64,000 bases of DNA. Origin: Litchfieldia sinesaloumensis (GTDB taxonomy: Bacteria; Bacillota; Bacilli; Bacillales; Bacillaceae_L). Of this stretch, positions 1 through 8,437 are shown in pieces (the first letter of the stretch is position 1; each line of letters begins with the position of its first letter). A program made the translations under genes and the position numbers. The notes beneath the pieces are model-generated. The model was not told where the DNA came from, did not search any database, and worked only from the letters and a program-made list of their open reading frames with translations. Where the stretch lies: assembly GCF_900156865.1 (NCBI RefSeq), contig NZ_LT732529.1:637056-701055 (forward strand). Direction: 5' to 3'.

Positions 1-821
1 TTATCCCGAAGGAACGTCGAGGGGAAGGAATTAGTTACTTTTTTCTGAATCATACCTTGGCAACGTCGATTGGTCCATTCCTTGGCCTATTTCTAAACCA
101 ACATGCAAGCTTCTCTATGATTTTTATCGTGTGTACCCTTCTGTCTAGTGTTAGCTTGTTCCTCCCATTATTTTTAAGGATCCCACGTTCGGTGATGACA
201 GAGGAGCAACGTAATTCGTTGAAGGGGTTTAAATTATCAAATTACTTTGAGAAAAAGGCCATCCCGATGTCACTAATGATTGCAATCATGGGATTTGTTT
301 ATTCAGGTGTCTTGGCTTTTATGACTCCTTATGCAACTGAAATAAATTTGCTAGAAGCAGCAAGCTTCTTCTTTCTTGTATATTCAATCGTTCTATTATT
401 CTCAAGACCAATTACTGGTAAGTTGCTAGATAAAAAAGGGGATAACTTTGTTGTATATCCATCCATTATTTCATATGCGTTGGGTCTATTGATACTTAGT
501 CAATCTCACAATAGTCTAACCTTTCTCTTATCAAGTGTGTTTATTGCACTAGGTTTTGGAACGATGCAGTCTTGCTTTCAAGCCATCGCTATTAAAGAAT
601 CACCAAAGCACAGGGTTGGTCTCGCAACTTCTACTTTTCTGATTTGTTGTGATTTTGGGGTTGGCTTCGGCCCCTTTCTATTAGGTACTATTATTCCAAC
701 ATTAGGCTTCCGTGGATTGTATCTAGCGTTAGCCATCGTCCTTTTTTTGTGTATCTTTTTATATTTTTTTCTGCATGGGAAAAAAGCGGCCACTCAAAAA
801 TCGTATTCACAAGCGAGTTAG
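1..821 (+). CDS. MFS drug-efflux type transporter, C-terminal part (5' end outside window)
   Basis: The frame is open from base 3, so the gene starts upstream of the window and 272 residues are visible. The first residues (PKERRGEGISYFFLNHTLAT) match the loop and following helix of major facilitator efflux permeases, and about seven further hydrophobic segments lead to a short charged tail. The second MFS protein in this window (55027-56247) has the same motif (PKKRLGEGIGYYGLSNTLAT) at about residue 130 of 406, so the two are paralogues and roughly 130 residues are missing here. It should act as a proton-driven exporter in the cytoplasmic membrane; the substrate is unknown. Confidence 0.85.
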   Translation, partial: IPKERRGEGISYFFLNHTLATSIGPFLGLFLNQHASFSMIFIVCTLLSSVSLFLPLFLRIPRSVMTEEQRNSLKGFKLSNYFEKKAIPMSLMIAIMGFVYSGVLAFMTPYATEINLLEAASFFFLVYSIVLLFSRPITGKLLDKKGDNFVVYPSIISYALGLLILSQSHNSLTFLLSSVFIALGFGTMQSCFQAIAIKESPKHRVGLATSTFLICCDFGVGFGPFLLGTIIPTLGFRGLYLALAIVLFLCIFLYFFLHGKKAATQKSYSQAS

Positions 822-1130
822 TAACGCCCACATTATCTAGATAATAGGCAAAAGGATTATGTGAAGGAGAACCATTTGATGGTGTACTGGTAGGAGCTAA
901 AGTCTCTAAAGAGTTGGAATGAAAAATACTGAAGATATAGGTTGCAATTTTCCTTAAAGAAGGAGACTGCCCCAACTAGTGATACTTCAACCGCATTTGT
1001 AAACATATTTGCAGATGCTTTAGCACACTTACGGAGCAGGAAAGTTCAGAAGGTTTTAGTTTTTTGAAAGTTGAAACTTTTTTCTCGTATAAACGTAAAT
1101 TAGGTATGATCTCATTTGGAGGTGTATAAT
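822..1130. other. Intergenic stretch with possible decayed coding remnants
   Basis: This 309-base gap holds no intact gene. Two short open stretches read like protein rather than spacer: about 870-919 gives GEPFDGVLVGAKVSKELE before a stop, and about 977-1066 gives a tail ending FADALAHLRSRKVQKVLVF before a stop. Neither has a start with a ribosome binding site. They may be remnants of one or two deleted genes; I cannot name a parent family. Confidence 0.3.
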
Positions 1131-1394
1131 TTGAATGCAGAAATAATGATGTTAGCCGTAACCTTAATAATAGGTCTTTCCTTATTTTTCATGGTAGTTA
1201 CCAAGAAAGGTAACCCCACGAAAACATTTTTTCTATGGTTCATTCAATTTATAGTTGTACTAAGTGTAAGTATTTTCATCTTAAATTTGGGAGTAATTGA
1301 TATGGTTATCTCAACATATGGCCTTCTAACTATTCTAATGCTAATTCTAGTATTGTTGAGTAACAATAAAGTAAGGAAAGAATCAAAAAAGTAA
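1131..1394 (+). CDS. Small hypothetical membrane protein (87 aa)
   Basis: The start is placed at TTG 1131 because a strong site, TGGAGGTG, ends seven bases upstream; an earlier in-frame TTG at 1116 would overlap that site. The product has three hydrophobic segments (about residues 5-24, 33-55 and 58-77) and a basic, lysine-rich C-terminus, KVRKESKK, expected on the cytoplasmic side. No family was recognised. It lies alone between the MFS gene and the convergent catalase gene. Confidence 0.6.
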   Translation: MNAEIMMLAVTLIIGLSLFFMVVTKKGNPTKTFFLWFIQFIVVLSVSIFILNLGVIDMVISTYGLLTILMLILVLLSNNKVRKESKK

Positions 1395-1493
1395 CCTAGA
1401 AAAAGAGTATACTGAAAATAGAAATTACATGGTGAAAGATTGAATAAAAACATTCAAATAGTGACCTTCTTTGATTCATCCTCTTAAAAATGA

Positions 1494-1517
1494 AGAAGGA
1501 GGGTGGGACCCTCCTCC
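1494..1517 (-). terminator. Terminator of the catalase gene
   Basis: The inverted repeat AGGAGGGT / ACCCTCCT with a 3-base loop lies just past the catalase stop. Read on the minus strand it is followed by a T-rich run after CTTCTTCA. Confidence 0.7.
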
Positions 1518-1525
1518 ATATTTCA

Positions 1526-3607
1526 TTATTTCGTTATACCTGACATTCCTTGGGACGCGGGACCTGTCCCTTTGTCCCGGTTCCAGAAGCGGGACTGCGC
1601 GATAGCGGTAACAAAATTTTGCTTAAAGTTTGGATTATTTGCTGCAAGGACGACACCCTCTGAGTTTTCCAATCCTGTTAGTGCAGTCATTTCCTGACCT
1701 GTTGAAGCAATGCCGATTGGCTTGTAGAGTTTGTAGGCCATGTTCACAAACTCTAAAACATTTTCCGTAAACCTTTTTTCATTTGGAGTATTTCCTCCGA
1801 CAACGTAAACGGAGTCAACTAAGTATGGACTAGAAGTTAGGAATGATTTATTAACTTTGATTTTTGACCCGTTGGCTCCTGTGACAAATCCAAGTCTTTC
1901 ACTAATAATATCGTAAAAAACTTTTTGTTGGTCAAAGAAATCCAGGATCTCACTAACTTCCTGATCATTAAAACCATCGCCAATCAGTACACCAACTTTT
2001 TTCGTATACGCACTAGGAGGTGTATTGAATTGACTTAAGGATGGATAACTATCAGAAACCGGAACATGGCTACCTGTTGGTCGAGCAACACCGATATTAT
2101 CTGCAATTGCTGATGCCAGTTCCACATCGACATTAGCTAATAAATTCACATTTTGCTGACGAACGGATTCATCCATTACGTTACCGAGCTGATAGCTAAA
2201 CGCTTCAATGGTATGCATTCTTTCAATAGGTGTCAAACTATTCCAAAATATTCTTGTCTGTGAAAAGAAATCACTTACCGAATCAATCTGTTTTCGTGTA
2301 GTACGACTACCTACCTCTTTAGATTGATGTTCATAGCCACCTTCTTCAATCGGTGTTTCGTGTGGGGTATTATCAGCTAACGAATTATTATGGTAGTTCA
2401 CATGGTCGACATCGATTCGATGACGCATAGGTCCACGTCTTTGGTTATTATGGAATGGGCAAACCGGTTTATTAATCGGTAACTCTTGGAAATTAGGTCC
2501 GATCCGATACAGTTGTGCACTATGATACGCAATTAACCGACCTTGTAAGACTGGATCATTTGAAAAGTCAATCCCAGGTACAACATTCGCGGGATTAAAT
2601 GCAACTTGTTCGGATTCTGTATGGTAATTTTCAATGTTTCGATTGAGTGTCATTTTACCAATCATTTCAACTGGAATTAGTTCTTCTGGCCAGAACTTGG
2701 TTGGATCAAGAATGTCGATGTTATATTTGTGTTCATCTTCGACAGGAATTAGTTGAACTCCTAATTCATATTCTGGATAGGCACCACGCTCTATTGCCTC
2801 GCGGAGATCTTTTCGATGGAAGTCAGGATCAATTCCACCGATTTTAATTGCCTCTTCTTGAAGTAAGGACTGAACACCAAGAACAGGCTTCCACACAAAT
2901 CGTACATACGTTACTTTACCTTGTTCATTTACAAAAGTATATGTATTAATTGACCAAGATTCCATATGACGATAACTTCTTAGAACCCCTCGGTCCGACA
3001 TAATCCAAGTGACCATATGTACCGCTTCCGGGTTATTTGCAACATAATCCCAAAATCTGTCGTGTGCGCCGGTAGCTGTTGGGATATCATCATCTTGTTT
3101 TGATTGGTAAGCATGCATAGCATCTGGAAATTTCATCGCGTCATAGTTAATGAGAACAGGCATTGCAATAGTTGTCAAATCATAATTTCCTTCATCCGTA
3201 TATAACTTAACTCCCTGACAACGTAAATCTCTCGCTGTATCATAAGACCCTTTTGGCCCTTGGACGGTTGAAAAACGAATAGTTAGAGGCGTCTTTTTAC
3301 CAGGTTCTGATAAAAAATTTGCTCTTGTTACATGCTTCATTGATTTATAGCATTCAAATTCACCATGTGCGCTATAACCTCTGGCATGAACGACCCGTTC
3401 AGGCTGCTCTTCATGTACAAAGTGAGTTATCTTTTCAAAATACTGCCAATCCTCATGTAACGTCGGCCCACGTTCACCAGCTTTTAATAGTGATCGATCA
3501 TTTGCAATGGTCCTTCCTTGATTGGTTGTAAGTGGATTTCCGATGTTCTGAACACGATAATCGTCCAATTGCTGTTGTTTAATGTCTTTCATTGGATTAT
3601 TGTTCAA
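1526..3607 (-). CDS. Large-subunit (clade 2 type) catalase, divergent active site
   Basis: This 693-residue protein has the layout of large catalases: a catalase core (about residues 25-420), the helical insert with VCPFHNNQRRG, and a C-terminal DJ-1/PfpI-like domain (about 530-670, starting KKVGVLIGDGFNDQEV). The catalytic His is present in VVHARG and the proximal haem Tyr in RLIAYHSAQ. However, the distal pocket differs from B. subtilis KatE: the usual DLVGNNxPVFF reads DLTTIAMPVLI, so the distal Asn is lost, RGFA reads RCQG and GFGVHTF reads SWSINTY. Haem binding is likely, but normal catalase turnover is doubtful. The last 18 residues are encoded by a repeat-like palindrome (1552-1580). 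A good ribosome binding site (GGGAGGAAT) precedes ATG 3607. Assignment to the superfamily is firm; the activity is inferred. Confidence 0.88.
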   Translation of the reverse strand: MNNNPMKDIKQQQLDDYRVQNIGNPLTTNQGRTIANDRSLLKAGERGPTLHEDWQYFEKITHFVHEEQPERVVHARGYSAHGEFECYKSMKHVTRANFLSEPGKKTPLTIRFSTVQGPKGSYDTARDLRCQGVKLYTDEGNYDLTTIAMPVLINYDAMKFPDAMHAYQSKQDDDIPTATGAHDRFWDYVANNPEAVHMVTWIMSDRGVLRSYRHMESWSINTYTFVNEQGKVTYVRFVWKPVLGVQSLLQEEAIKIGGIDPDFHRKDLREAIERGAYPEYELGVQLIPVEDEHKYNIDILDPTKFWPEELIPVEMIGKMTLNRNIENYHTESEQVAFNPANVVPGIDFSNDPVLQGRLIAYHSAQLYRIGPNFQELPINKPVCPFHNNQRRGPMRHRIDVDHVNYHNNSLADNTPHETPIEEGGYEHQSKEVGSRTTRKQIDSVSDFFSQTRIFWNSLTPIERMHTIEAFSYQLGNVMDESVRQQNVNLLANVDVELASAIADNIGVARPTGSHVPVSDSYPSLSQFNTPPSAYTKKVGVLIGDGFNDQEVSEILDFFDQQKVFYDIISERLGFVTGANGSKIKVNKSFLTSSPYLVDSVYVVGGNTPNEKRFTENVLEFVNMAYKLYKPIGIASTGQEMTALTGLENSEGVVLAANNPNFKQNFVTAIAQSRFWNRDKGTGPASQGMSGITK
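1552..1580. repeat. REP-like nested palindrome GGGAC...GTCCC
   Basis: Two nested GGGAC/GTCCC pairs (1552-1556 with 1574-1578, and 1559-1563 with 1566-1570) form a compact GC-rich hairpin inside the 3' end of the catalase gene. It is far more GC-rich than its surroundings and looks like a dispersed repetitive extragenic element that has extended the reading frame. Confidence 0.5.
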
Positions 3608-3895
3608 TAGATATTCCTCCCGAAATATTTTTTAAATAATTACCATTGTTAGATTTCGCCAACCAACCATAAATATGCATACTTGGAAAAATAATTAGGC
3701 GATGGGGGAGAAGGTGAGCTGTAGCTTGTTGGATAACCAAAACAATTTCCGATAAGAACGGTCTAAAATTCGGGTGCTTGAAAGCGATAACTCAAAACGT
3801 AGAGGAGAACACCCTTTATTTGTAGAAGTTAGTGTACTAACGAACAAGGGATAAACCCTAACTAAGAAATAGTTTCATTAAAAGGGGGATATTTG
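3608..3895. other. Intergenic region upstream of the catalase gene
   Basis: This 288-base divergent region must carry the catalase promoter. Bases 3818-3858 contain a hairpin-like block, CCCTT...AAGGG around GTTAGTGTACTAAC. A 15-base site in the catalase leader resembles a PerR box at 11 of 15 positions only, which I do not regard as sufficient. Confidence 0.35.
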
Positions 3896-4171
3896 ATGAA
3901 TAATGATTTTTTGATGTATTCATTGGTCTTATTAAGTCACTTACTAAGTGTAGGTTTAATATTGGGTATTTTTACTTCGATTTTTGTGAAAAGCAGAAAG
4001 AAAGGTTTTGTATTTTTAACCATATATATTTTACTAAGTGTATACATTTTAATCACTGGATTTGATTTTTCTGTAGTAATAGGGAGTGGTATGTTGTTTA
4101 TCTATCTTGTTATGGGTGTATTAACATACTTTGTTATTAAAAGAAAACGATTGCACGAAACCGTTATGTAG
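3896..4171 (+). CDS. Small hypothetical membrane protein (91 aa)
   Basis: ATG 3896 follows AAAGGGGGAT at a good distance. Three hydrophobic segments are visible (about residues 9-31, 38-57 and 60-81), and the protein ends in a basic tail, KRKRLHETVM. No family was recognised. It is similar in size and build to the 87-residue protein at 1131-1394, but no clear sequence match between them was seen. Confidence 0.6.
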   Translation: MNNDFLMYSLVLLSHLLSVGLILGIFTSIFVKSRKKGFVFLTIYILLSVYILITGFDFSVVIGSGMLFIYLVMGVLTYFVIKRKRLHETVM

Positions 4172-4229
4172 CTTTATTTATTGAAAGATAATCATAGTTA
4201 AGTAGGATAGAAGATGAGGGGGAGTAGTC

Positions 4230-4775
4230 GTGCATTTTAATATGAAGGAAGCTATAGAGGTGCTAGAACGTACACCGCAAACACTGGAGAATTTTTTATC
4301 TGGGTTATCGCAAGATTGGCTACAATGTGATGAAGGCGAAGGAACCTGGAATGCCATTGAAGTGATCGAGCATCTCATTGAGGGAGAGAAAAATAATTGG
4401 ATACCAAGGTTAGAATTTATTCTTCAGGAAGGTGGCAATCGACCATTTCCTCCTTTTGATCGATATTCACACTTAACCGATAGGTCTCAACTGTCAATTG
4501 ACCAGAAGTTGCAAGAATTTAAGGAAATCAGAATGAAAAATATACGTAAACTTAAGTCTCGTGTTGAACCTGATCTTCATCTTGAGCTGAAGGGTTTACA
4601 CCCTGAATTTGGTACAGTTACGATAAGAGAGTTGCTGTCAACTTGGGTTGTTCATGACTTAACACACATTGCCCAAATTGTAAGGGTAATGGCTGAGCGA
4701 TACAGGGCCGATGTAGGTCCATGGAAAGAATATTTAGGGATACTAAAAAGGCAGGAGAATAAAGACAAGCTGTAA
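4230..4775 (+). CDS. DinB-like superfamily protein
   Basis: The 181-residue product fits the DinB/YfiT four-helix-bundle superfamily. The expected metal-ligand histidines are visible in [10 protein letters not shown] (about residue 50) and HDLTHIAQI (about residues 142-146), with the typical [10 protein letters not shown] start of helix 2. Members are often metal-dependent thiol S-transferases or uncharacterised stress proteins, so a specific reaction cannot be given. GTG 4230 is chosen as the start because GAGGGGGAG lies about eight bases upstream; the ATG at 4242 is too far from it. The next gene (VOC protein) follows 43 bases downstream and may be co-transcribed. Confidence 0.8.
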   Translation: MHFNMKEAIEVLERTPQTLENFLSGLSQDWLQCDEGEGTWNAIEVIEHLIEGEKNNWIPRLEFILQEGGNRPFPPFDRYSHLTDRSQLSIDQKLQEFKEIRMKNIRKLKSRVEPDLHLELKGLHPEFGTVTIRELLSTWVVHDLTHIAQIVRVMAERYRADVGPWKEYLGILKRQENKDKL

Positions 4776-4818
4776 TAACAATCTTATATGCTTTCACAAA
4801 AGAGGGAGGGAGAGAAAG

Positions 4819-5196
4819 ATGAGTGTCCTTTTCAGAGTTGAGTTGTATGTAAAAGACATTGAAGAATCTATAAAGTTTTATCAAGATATTATCGGGTTAG
4901 AACTGTTTGGCAGAAATGAACGTTCTGCACGATTCAACTATGATTGTTTCTCATTGTTACTAACTTCTGAATCAATCCTATTGCATGGACACTATTTTAA
5001 TCAAAAGGCCAAAAGTAACGTTAAGGGCAATGGGTTTGAATTGATTATTGTTGTAGATGCTTTAGAAAAAGTGTACCAACGATGTCTTAACAGCGATTAC
5101 CCAATTGAAGTTGAGGTGGAGAAATACCCTTGGGATATGAGAGGGTTTAAGATTGTAGATCCAGACGGCTATTTTTTAAGAATAACTTCTAAATAA
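4819..5196 (+). CDS. VOC-fold (glyoxalase/bleomycin resistance) protein
   Basis: The 125-residue protein has the two beta-alpha-beta-beta-beta modules of the vicinal oxygen chelate superfamily: VELYVKDIEESIKFYQDIIGLELF at the start, which shows the characteristic YV-DIE-S-FYQ-LGL pattern, and DMRGFKIVDPDGYFLRI at the end. VOC proteins act as metal-dependent lyases, dioxygenases or drug-binding proteins; the substrate is not predictable here. ATG 4819 follows GGGAGGGAGAG. It lies downstream of the DinB-like gene. Confidence 0.82.
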   Translation: MSVLFRVELYVKDIEESIKFYQDIIGLELFGRNERSARFNYDCFSLLLTSESILLHGHYFNQKAKSNVKGNGFELIIVVDALEKVYQRCLNSDYPIEVEVEKYPWDMRGFKIVDPDGYFLRITSK

Positions 5197-5218
5197 TGAT
5201 AGTAAAGAAATGAAAATG

Positions 5219-5269
5219 GGTGCCAGCGCCCGTCAAGTAAAAGGGTTAGTGCATTTGGAGCCTGGCACC
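5219..5269. repeat. GGTGCCAG...CTGGCACC dispersed inverted repeat
   Basis: GGTGCCAG (5219-5226) and CTGGCACC (5262-5269) are perfect inverted arms around a 35-base loop that contains GCGCCCGTC. GTGCC/GGCAC palindromes of this kind are common dispersed elements between Bacillaceae genes. It lies between two convergent genes and may also end transcription. Confidence 0.5.
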
Positions 5270-5296
5270 ACATTCAAACACTAGAGTGAAAGTTGT

Positions 5297-5779
5297 TTAA
5301 CGTTTCCCAGCATAAAATCGACGGTGGAGTTGGCGAACTTGCTCCGCTAGTTCAGGAACGGGACCATCTACTTGGGTATCCCGAATGACATCTTGTATAG
5401 GAAGATTTCGAACGCGTGATGGCGTAACACCCAGTTCACTCAACCATTGTGCTAGCTGTTCAGTTGAACTTGCATAAACAATTCGACCTAAACCAACCCA
5501 ACCGTGGGCCGCCGCACACATTGGGCAATGTTCGCCTGACGTATATACTGTCGCATTTCCTCTATCTTCTGGTGTCATGTTTTCAGCCGCCCATCGTGCC
5601 AACGCAAACTCCGGGTGTTGGGTATGGTCACCACCTGCAACGTGATTATGATCTTCTGCAAGAACTTCCCCGTTGGCTGAGACAAGTACTGAACCAAATG
5701 GTTCGTCACCTTTCTCCAGCGCAAGTTTGGCTAGTTCAACACAACGTCGTAGGTGCTTTAAATCGATATCACTTATCAT
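5297..5779 (-). CDS. Nucleoside/guanine deaminase family (CDA fold)
   Basis: The start is ATG 5779, preceded by AAGGAGG on the minus strand; a longer frame reaching 5842 has no such site. The 160-residue protein has the zinc motif of cytidine-deaminase-fold enzymes: HPEFALARWA (His and catalytic Glu) and SGEHCPMCAAA (Cys-x-x-Cys type ligands), with DEPFGSVLVS near the N-terminus. It should deaminate a nucleobase or nucleoside in the cytoplasm; guanine is the usual substrate of close relatives, but this is inferred. The gene looks more GC-rich than its neighbours, which hints at acquisition. It lies downstream of the aldo/keto reductase, separated by a hairpin (5814-5844). Confidence 0.83.
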   Translation of the reverse strand: MISDIDLKHLRRCVELAKLALEKGDEPFGSVLVSANGEVLAEDHNHVAGGDHTQHPEFALARWAAENMTPEDRGNATVYTSGEHCPMCAAAHGWVGLGRIVYASSTEQLAQWLSELGVTPSRVRNLPIQDVIRDTQVDGPVPELAEQVRQLHRRFYAGKR

Positions 5780-5813
5780 ATTTAAATCCTCCTTGTCCCT
5801 AGACTTATTAAAC

Positions 5814-5844
5814 AGGTGCTTTCCTCTAACGAGGAGAAGCACCT
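5814..5844. terminator. Hairpin between aldo/keto reductase and deaminase genes
   Basis: AGGTGCTT / AAGCACCT arms extend inward through CCTC/GAGG. Short T-rich stretches occur on both sides (CCTTTTAG on plus, CCTGTTTAAT on minus), so it probably ends transcription of the aldo/keto reductase gene. Confidence 0.5.
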
Positions 5845-5862
5845 TTTAGTGTATTGTCTGAA

Positions 5863-6705
5863 TTAATTTTCTTCATAAACGGCTGGATTTTGATTCTGAA
5901 TCCTGCCATCTGGTCTGCTTAAGGATGAGATCATAGCCATTTCTGCATCATCCAGTGAGAAGTCAAAAATAGAAAGGTTTTCTACCTGGCGAACTGGAGA
6001 TGCTGATTTAGGAATTGAAATCGCTCCAAGCTGATAGTGCCAACGTAAAATGATCTGCGGGATCGTTTTATTATGGTTGGTAGCAATCGTTTGAAGTGTA
6101 TCAATCTCTAAGTCTTTGATACCACGTGTGAATGGGCTCCACGATTCGGTCGCAATATTGTTTGCTTCATGATATTTTCTTTGTTCAGCTTGGTTGAAGA
6201 AAGGATGTAACTCAATTTGGTTAATACTTGGTTTGACACCGGTTTCCTTTTCCAAACGATCTAGGTGTTCAGGTAAGAAATTACAAACACCGATTGAGCG
6301 GATAAGTCCCCATTTTTTAGCATCAATTAAGGCCTGCCAAGCTTCTACATATTGGTCTCGGTTAGGGTTCGGCCAGTGAATTAGATATAAATCATAATAA
6401 TCAAGATTAGCTCGGTATAGAGATTCTTGAATGGTCGCTACTGCTTTATCGTATGCATGATAGCGTCCCGGAAGTTTAGATGTAATGAGTAATTCATGTC
6501 TAGGGACAGAACTACGGCGAACAGCTTCCCCGACCGCACCTTCGTTCTCGTAATTATAAGCAGAGTCAATAAGACGATAGCCATTATTAATCGCACTAAC
6601 GATGGCATTTACTCCATTGTTTCCCTTAAGCGGGTATGTACCAAAACCGATTACAGGTACTGCTAGTCCATCATTCAATGTAATCTCTGGAATCCTAATT
6701 TCCAT
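5863..6705 (-). CDS. Aldo/keto reductase
   Basis: The 280-residue protein is a full-length NADPH-dependent aldo/keto reductase of the AKR5/YvgN kind. The catalytic tetrad is visible: Asp and Tyr in DSAYNYENE (about residues 47-52), Lys in TSKLPG and His in LIHWPNP. Cofactor-binding residues occur in IPKSASPVRQ near the C-terminus. It should reduce small aldehydes or keto compounds in the cytoplasm; the physiological substrate is not evident. ATG 6705 follows GGAAGGAGTG. The gene has its own leader and a hairpin after it. Confidence 0.9.
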   Translation of the reverse strand: MEIRIPEITLNDGLAVPVIGFGTYPLKGNNGVNAIVSAINNGYRLIDSAYNYENEGAVGEAVRRSSVPRHELLITSKLPGRYHAYDKAVATIQESLYRANLDYYDLYLIHWPNPNRDQYVEAWQALIDAKKWGLIRSIGVCNFLPEHLDRLEKETGVKPSINQIELHPFFNQAEQRKYHEANNIATESWSPFTRGIKDLEIDTLQTIATNHNKTIPQIILRWHYQLGAISIPKSASPVRQVENLSIFDFSLDDAEMAMISSLSRPDGRIQNQNPAVYEEN

Positions 6706-6970
6706 AAAGTAACACTCCTTCCATTAGCACGTTAATAGTATCATAATTTTGAAAATTACTCTATATTGAAAGTGGGAAGTTTAACTATATATGGTAAAAT
6801 TAAGGTGACTTAATAATCCTGATGCTTATGTTATAAAGGTGTATTCAGGATTTGAGTGTGCAGCACTTGTTGCGGACGAATATTCAACTATGATCAATCA
6901 ACTTATACTTACCTAAGTTGTTTCAGAGAGTAACTAATTTTTAGTAACTTAATTATAAAGGAGAGAGAGA

Positions 6971-7162
6971 ATGCACTGGAAAAAATATGCGATGCTTTTA
7001 CCACCATTTGTTCTTATTGGCCTCCTTTTACTATTTTACCTACCTACAGGTCAAAAACATTATGCAATATTAGTTGCCTTAGTGTTCTGGGCAGTTTACT
7101 ATGCTTGGGTTTGTATCGATAAGAAAAGAGGGACAGAAGGCGTTAAAGGAATCAACAAGTAA
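6971..7162 (+). CDS. Small hypothetical membrane protein (63 aa)
   Basis: ATG 6971 is preceded by AAAGGAGAGAGAGA. The product has two hydrophobic segments (about residues 8-26 and 32-48) and a basic tail, DKKRGTEGVKG. No family was recognised. A second small membrane protein gene follows 63 bases downstream with its own ribosome binding site, so the pair may form an operon. Confidence 0.65.
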   Translation: MHWKKYAMLLPPFVLIGLLLLFYLPTGQKHYAILVALVFWAVYYAWVCIDKKRGTEGVKGINK

Positions 7163-7225
7163 GTCCTATTGGTAGGAATGGTTGCAAGATTAAATGTGAA
7201 TGGGTTAGAAAGGAGAATTTAGTTT

Positions 7226-7450
7226 ATGGAGGCAATAGGTAGCTTTGGGTGGTTTTTACTAATGAACATTTTAATAATAATGGTCATTGCTTTTATTTTT
7301 TACGGAGTTCGTTCATTCTTTATAAAACCTAATAATGACGATAATGACGATCGCGATTTTAGGGACACTAAAGAAAATAATAATTTAAAAGAAATTGAAC
7401 AAAAGTTAGATAGAATTATTGAATTACTTGAAAAGGAAAAAAAGGACTGA
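7226..7450 (+). CDS. Small membrane-anchored coiled-coil protein (74 aa)
   Basis: ATG 7226 follows GAAAGGAGAA. One transmembrane segment (about residues 8-29) is followed by an acidic linker, PNNDDNDDRDFRD, and a short heptad-like helix, LKEIEQKLDRIIELLEKEKK. This build is common in small Bacillus proteins that anchor or scaffold at the membrane; no function can be assigned. Confidence 0.65.
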   Translation: MEAIGSFGWFLLMNILIIMVIAFIFYGVRSFFIKPNNDDNDDRDFRDTKENNNLKEIEQKLDRIIELLEKEKKD

Positions 7451-7543
7451 CACCCGACAGCTACAACCTTATTTCAACTGACATATAGGTTTGTAGGTAT
7501 TATGGCAGACATAGACAGGTTGCGAAAAGGAGTAGGTGGTTTG

Positions 7544-8299
7544 ATGAAATCAGCAGATAAATTTACAGACAAAGCTGAGATATATGCAAAATATCGTCCC
7601 AGCTATCCGCTTGAATATATTGAGTATTTAATTTCTGAGTCAGGCTTAAATGAAGATAGTCTGATTGCGGATATTGGATCAGGGACTGGAATATTAAGCA
7701 GGCATCTTCTTGAGAGGGGATTTGCTGTTATTGGGGTGGAACCAAACGATGATATGAGAACAGTGGCGGAACAAACGGTAAAACCTGGTACACGTTTTAT
7801 ATCCCTTAATGCCACTGCCGAAAATACAACTTTAAAGGATAACAGTATAGATTTAGTAACGGTAGCACAGGCTTTCCACTGGTTCAACATGGAGCAATTC
7901 AGATTGGAATGCCAACGAATATTGAAACAAGAAGCAAAAGTGGCCCTTGTTTGGAATAGTAGGGAGGCTTCAAGTGACATAAACAAGGAAAGCGCTGAAG
8001 TTTGCCGAAAGTATTGTCCGAATTTTAAAGGGTTTAGTGGGGGAATGGAGGAAACACCGATACCTTTTCATCAATTCTTTAAAGATGGAAAGTACGAAAC
8101 TACCTACTTTGGCAATGACATCCACCTTCATTTAGATGGTTTTTTGGGTAGGTACTTATCCGCCTCCTATTCCCCGAAGGAGAACGACAAGGAGTATAAT
8201 TCCTTCATTACGGCATTAACGAACCTTTTTGATAAATATAGTAACAATGGCACAATAATTATTCCGAATACAACCAGGAGCTTTTTGGGGCAGGTGTAA
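7544..8299 (+). CDS. Class I SAM-dependent methyltransferase
   Basis: The 251-residue protein has the Methyltransf_11-type order: motif I IADIGSGTGILS (about residues 42-53), the acidic loop VIGVEPNDDM, motif III FISLNATAENT and QAFHWF after strand 4. Relatives typically begin SADKFTDKAxxYAKYRPSYP, which supports ATG 7544 (site AAAAGGAG upstream) over the earlier in-frame ATG at 7502. The FHWF motif is typical of a YcgJ/UbiE-like subgroup of unknown substrate. It is a single gene convergent with the DoxX-like gene. Confidence 0.85.
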   Translation: MKSADKFTDKAEIYAKYRPSYPLEYIEYLISESGLNEDSLIADIGSGTGILSRHLLERGFAVIGVEPNDDMRTVAEQTVKPGTRFISLNATAENTTLKDNSIDLVTVAQAFHWFNMEQFRLECQRILKQEAKVALVWNSREASSDINKESAEVCRKYCPNFKGFSGGMEETPIPFHQFFKDGKYETTYFGNDIHLHLDGFLGRYLSASYSPKENDKEYNSFITALTNLFDKYSNNGTIIIPNTTRSFLGQV

Positions 8300-8397
8300 T
8301 TATTTCATTTTTGTAATTGAAGTTATTCGACTATAAAGGAACCCAAGTTTTCTTTTTTTAAAAATTACGGTGCAAAATTAGTTGAACCGTTGAACAA

Positions 8398-8421
8398 AAA
8401 AGCTACCAATTGAGGTAGCCT
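8398..8421 (-). terminator. Terminator of the DoxX-like gene
   Basis: GCTACC / GGTAGC arms (8402-8407 and 8414-8419) are followed on the minus strand by TTTTTTG. It lies between convergent genes and may also serve the methyltransferase gene. Confidence 0.7.
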
Positions 8422-8437
8422 CTTTATTTAAATTGTT

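Noticed and set aside
3620-3660. PerR box upstream of the catalase gene
   Set aside because: The best 15-base site matches the PerR consensus at only 11 positions and is not clearly placed relative to a promoter.
6814-6916. Open stretch ending SGFECAALVADEYSTMINQL...
   Set aside because: Open for about 33 codons before a stop, but with no start codon that has a ribosome binding site, and no family recognised.
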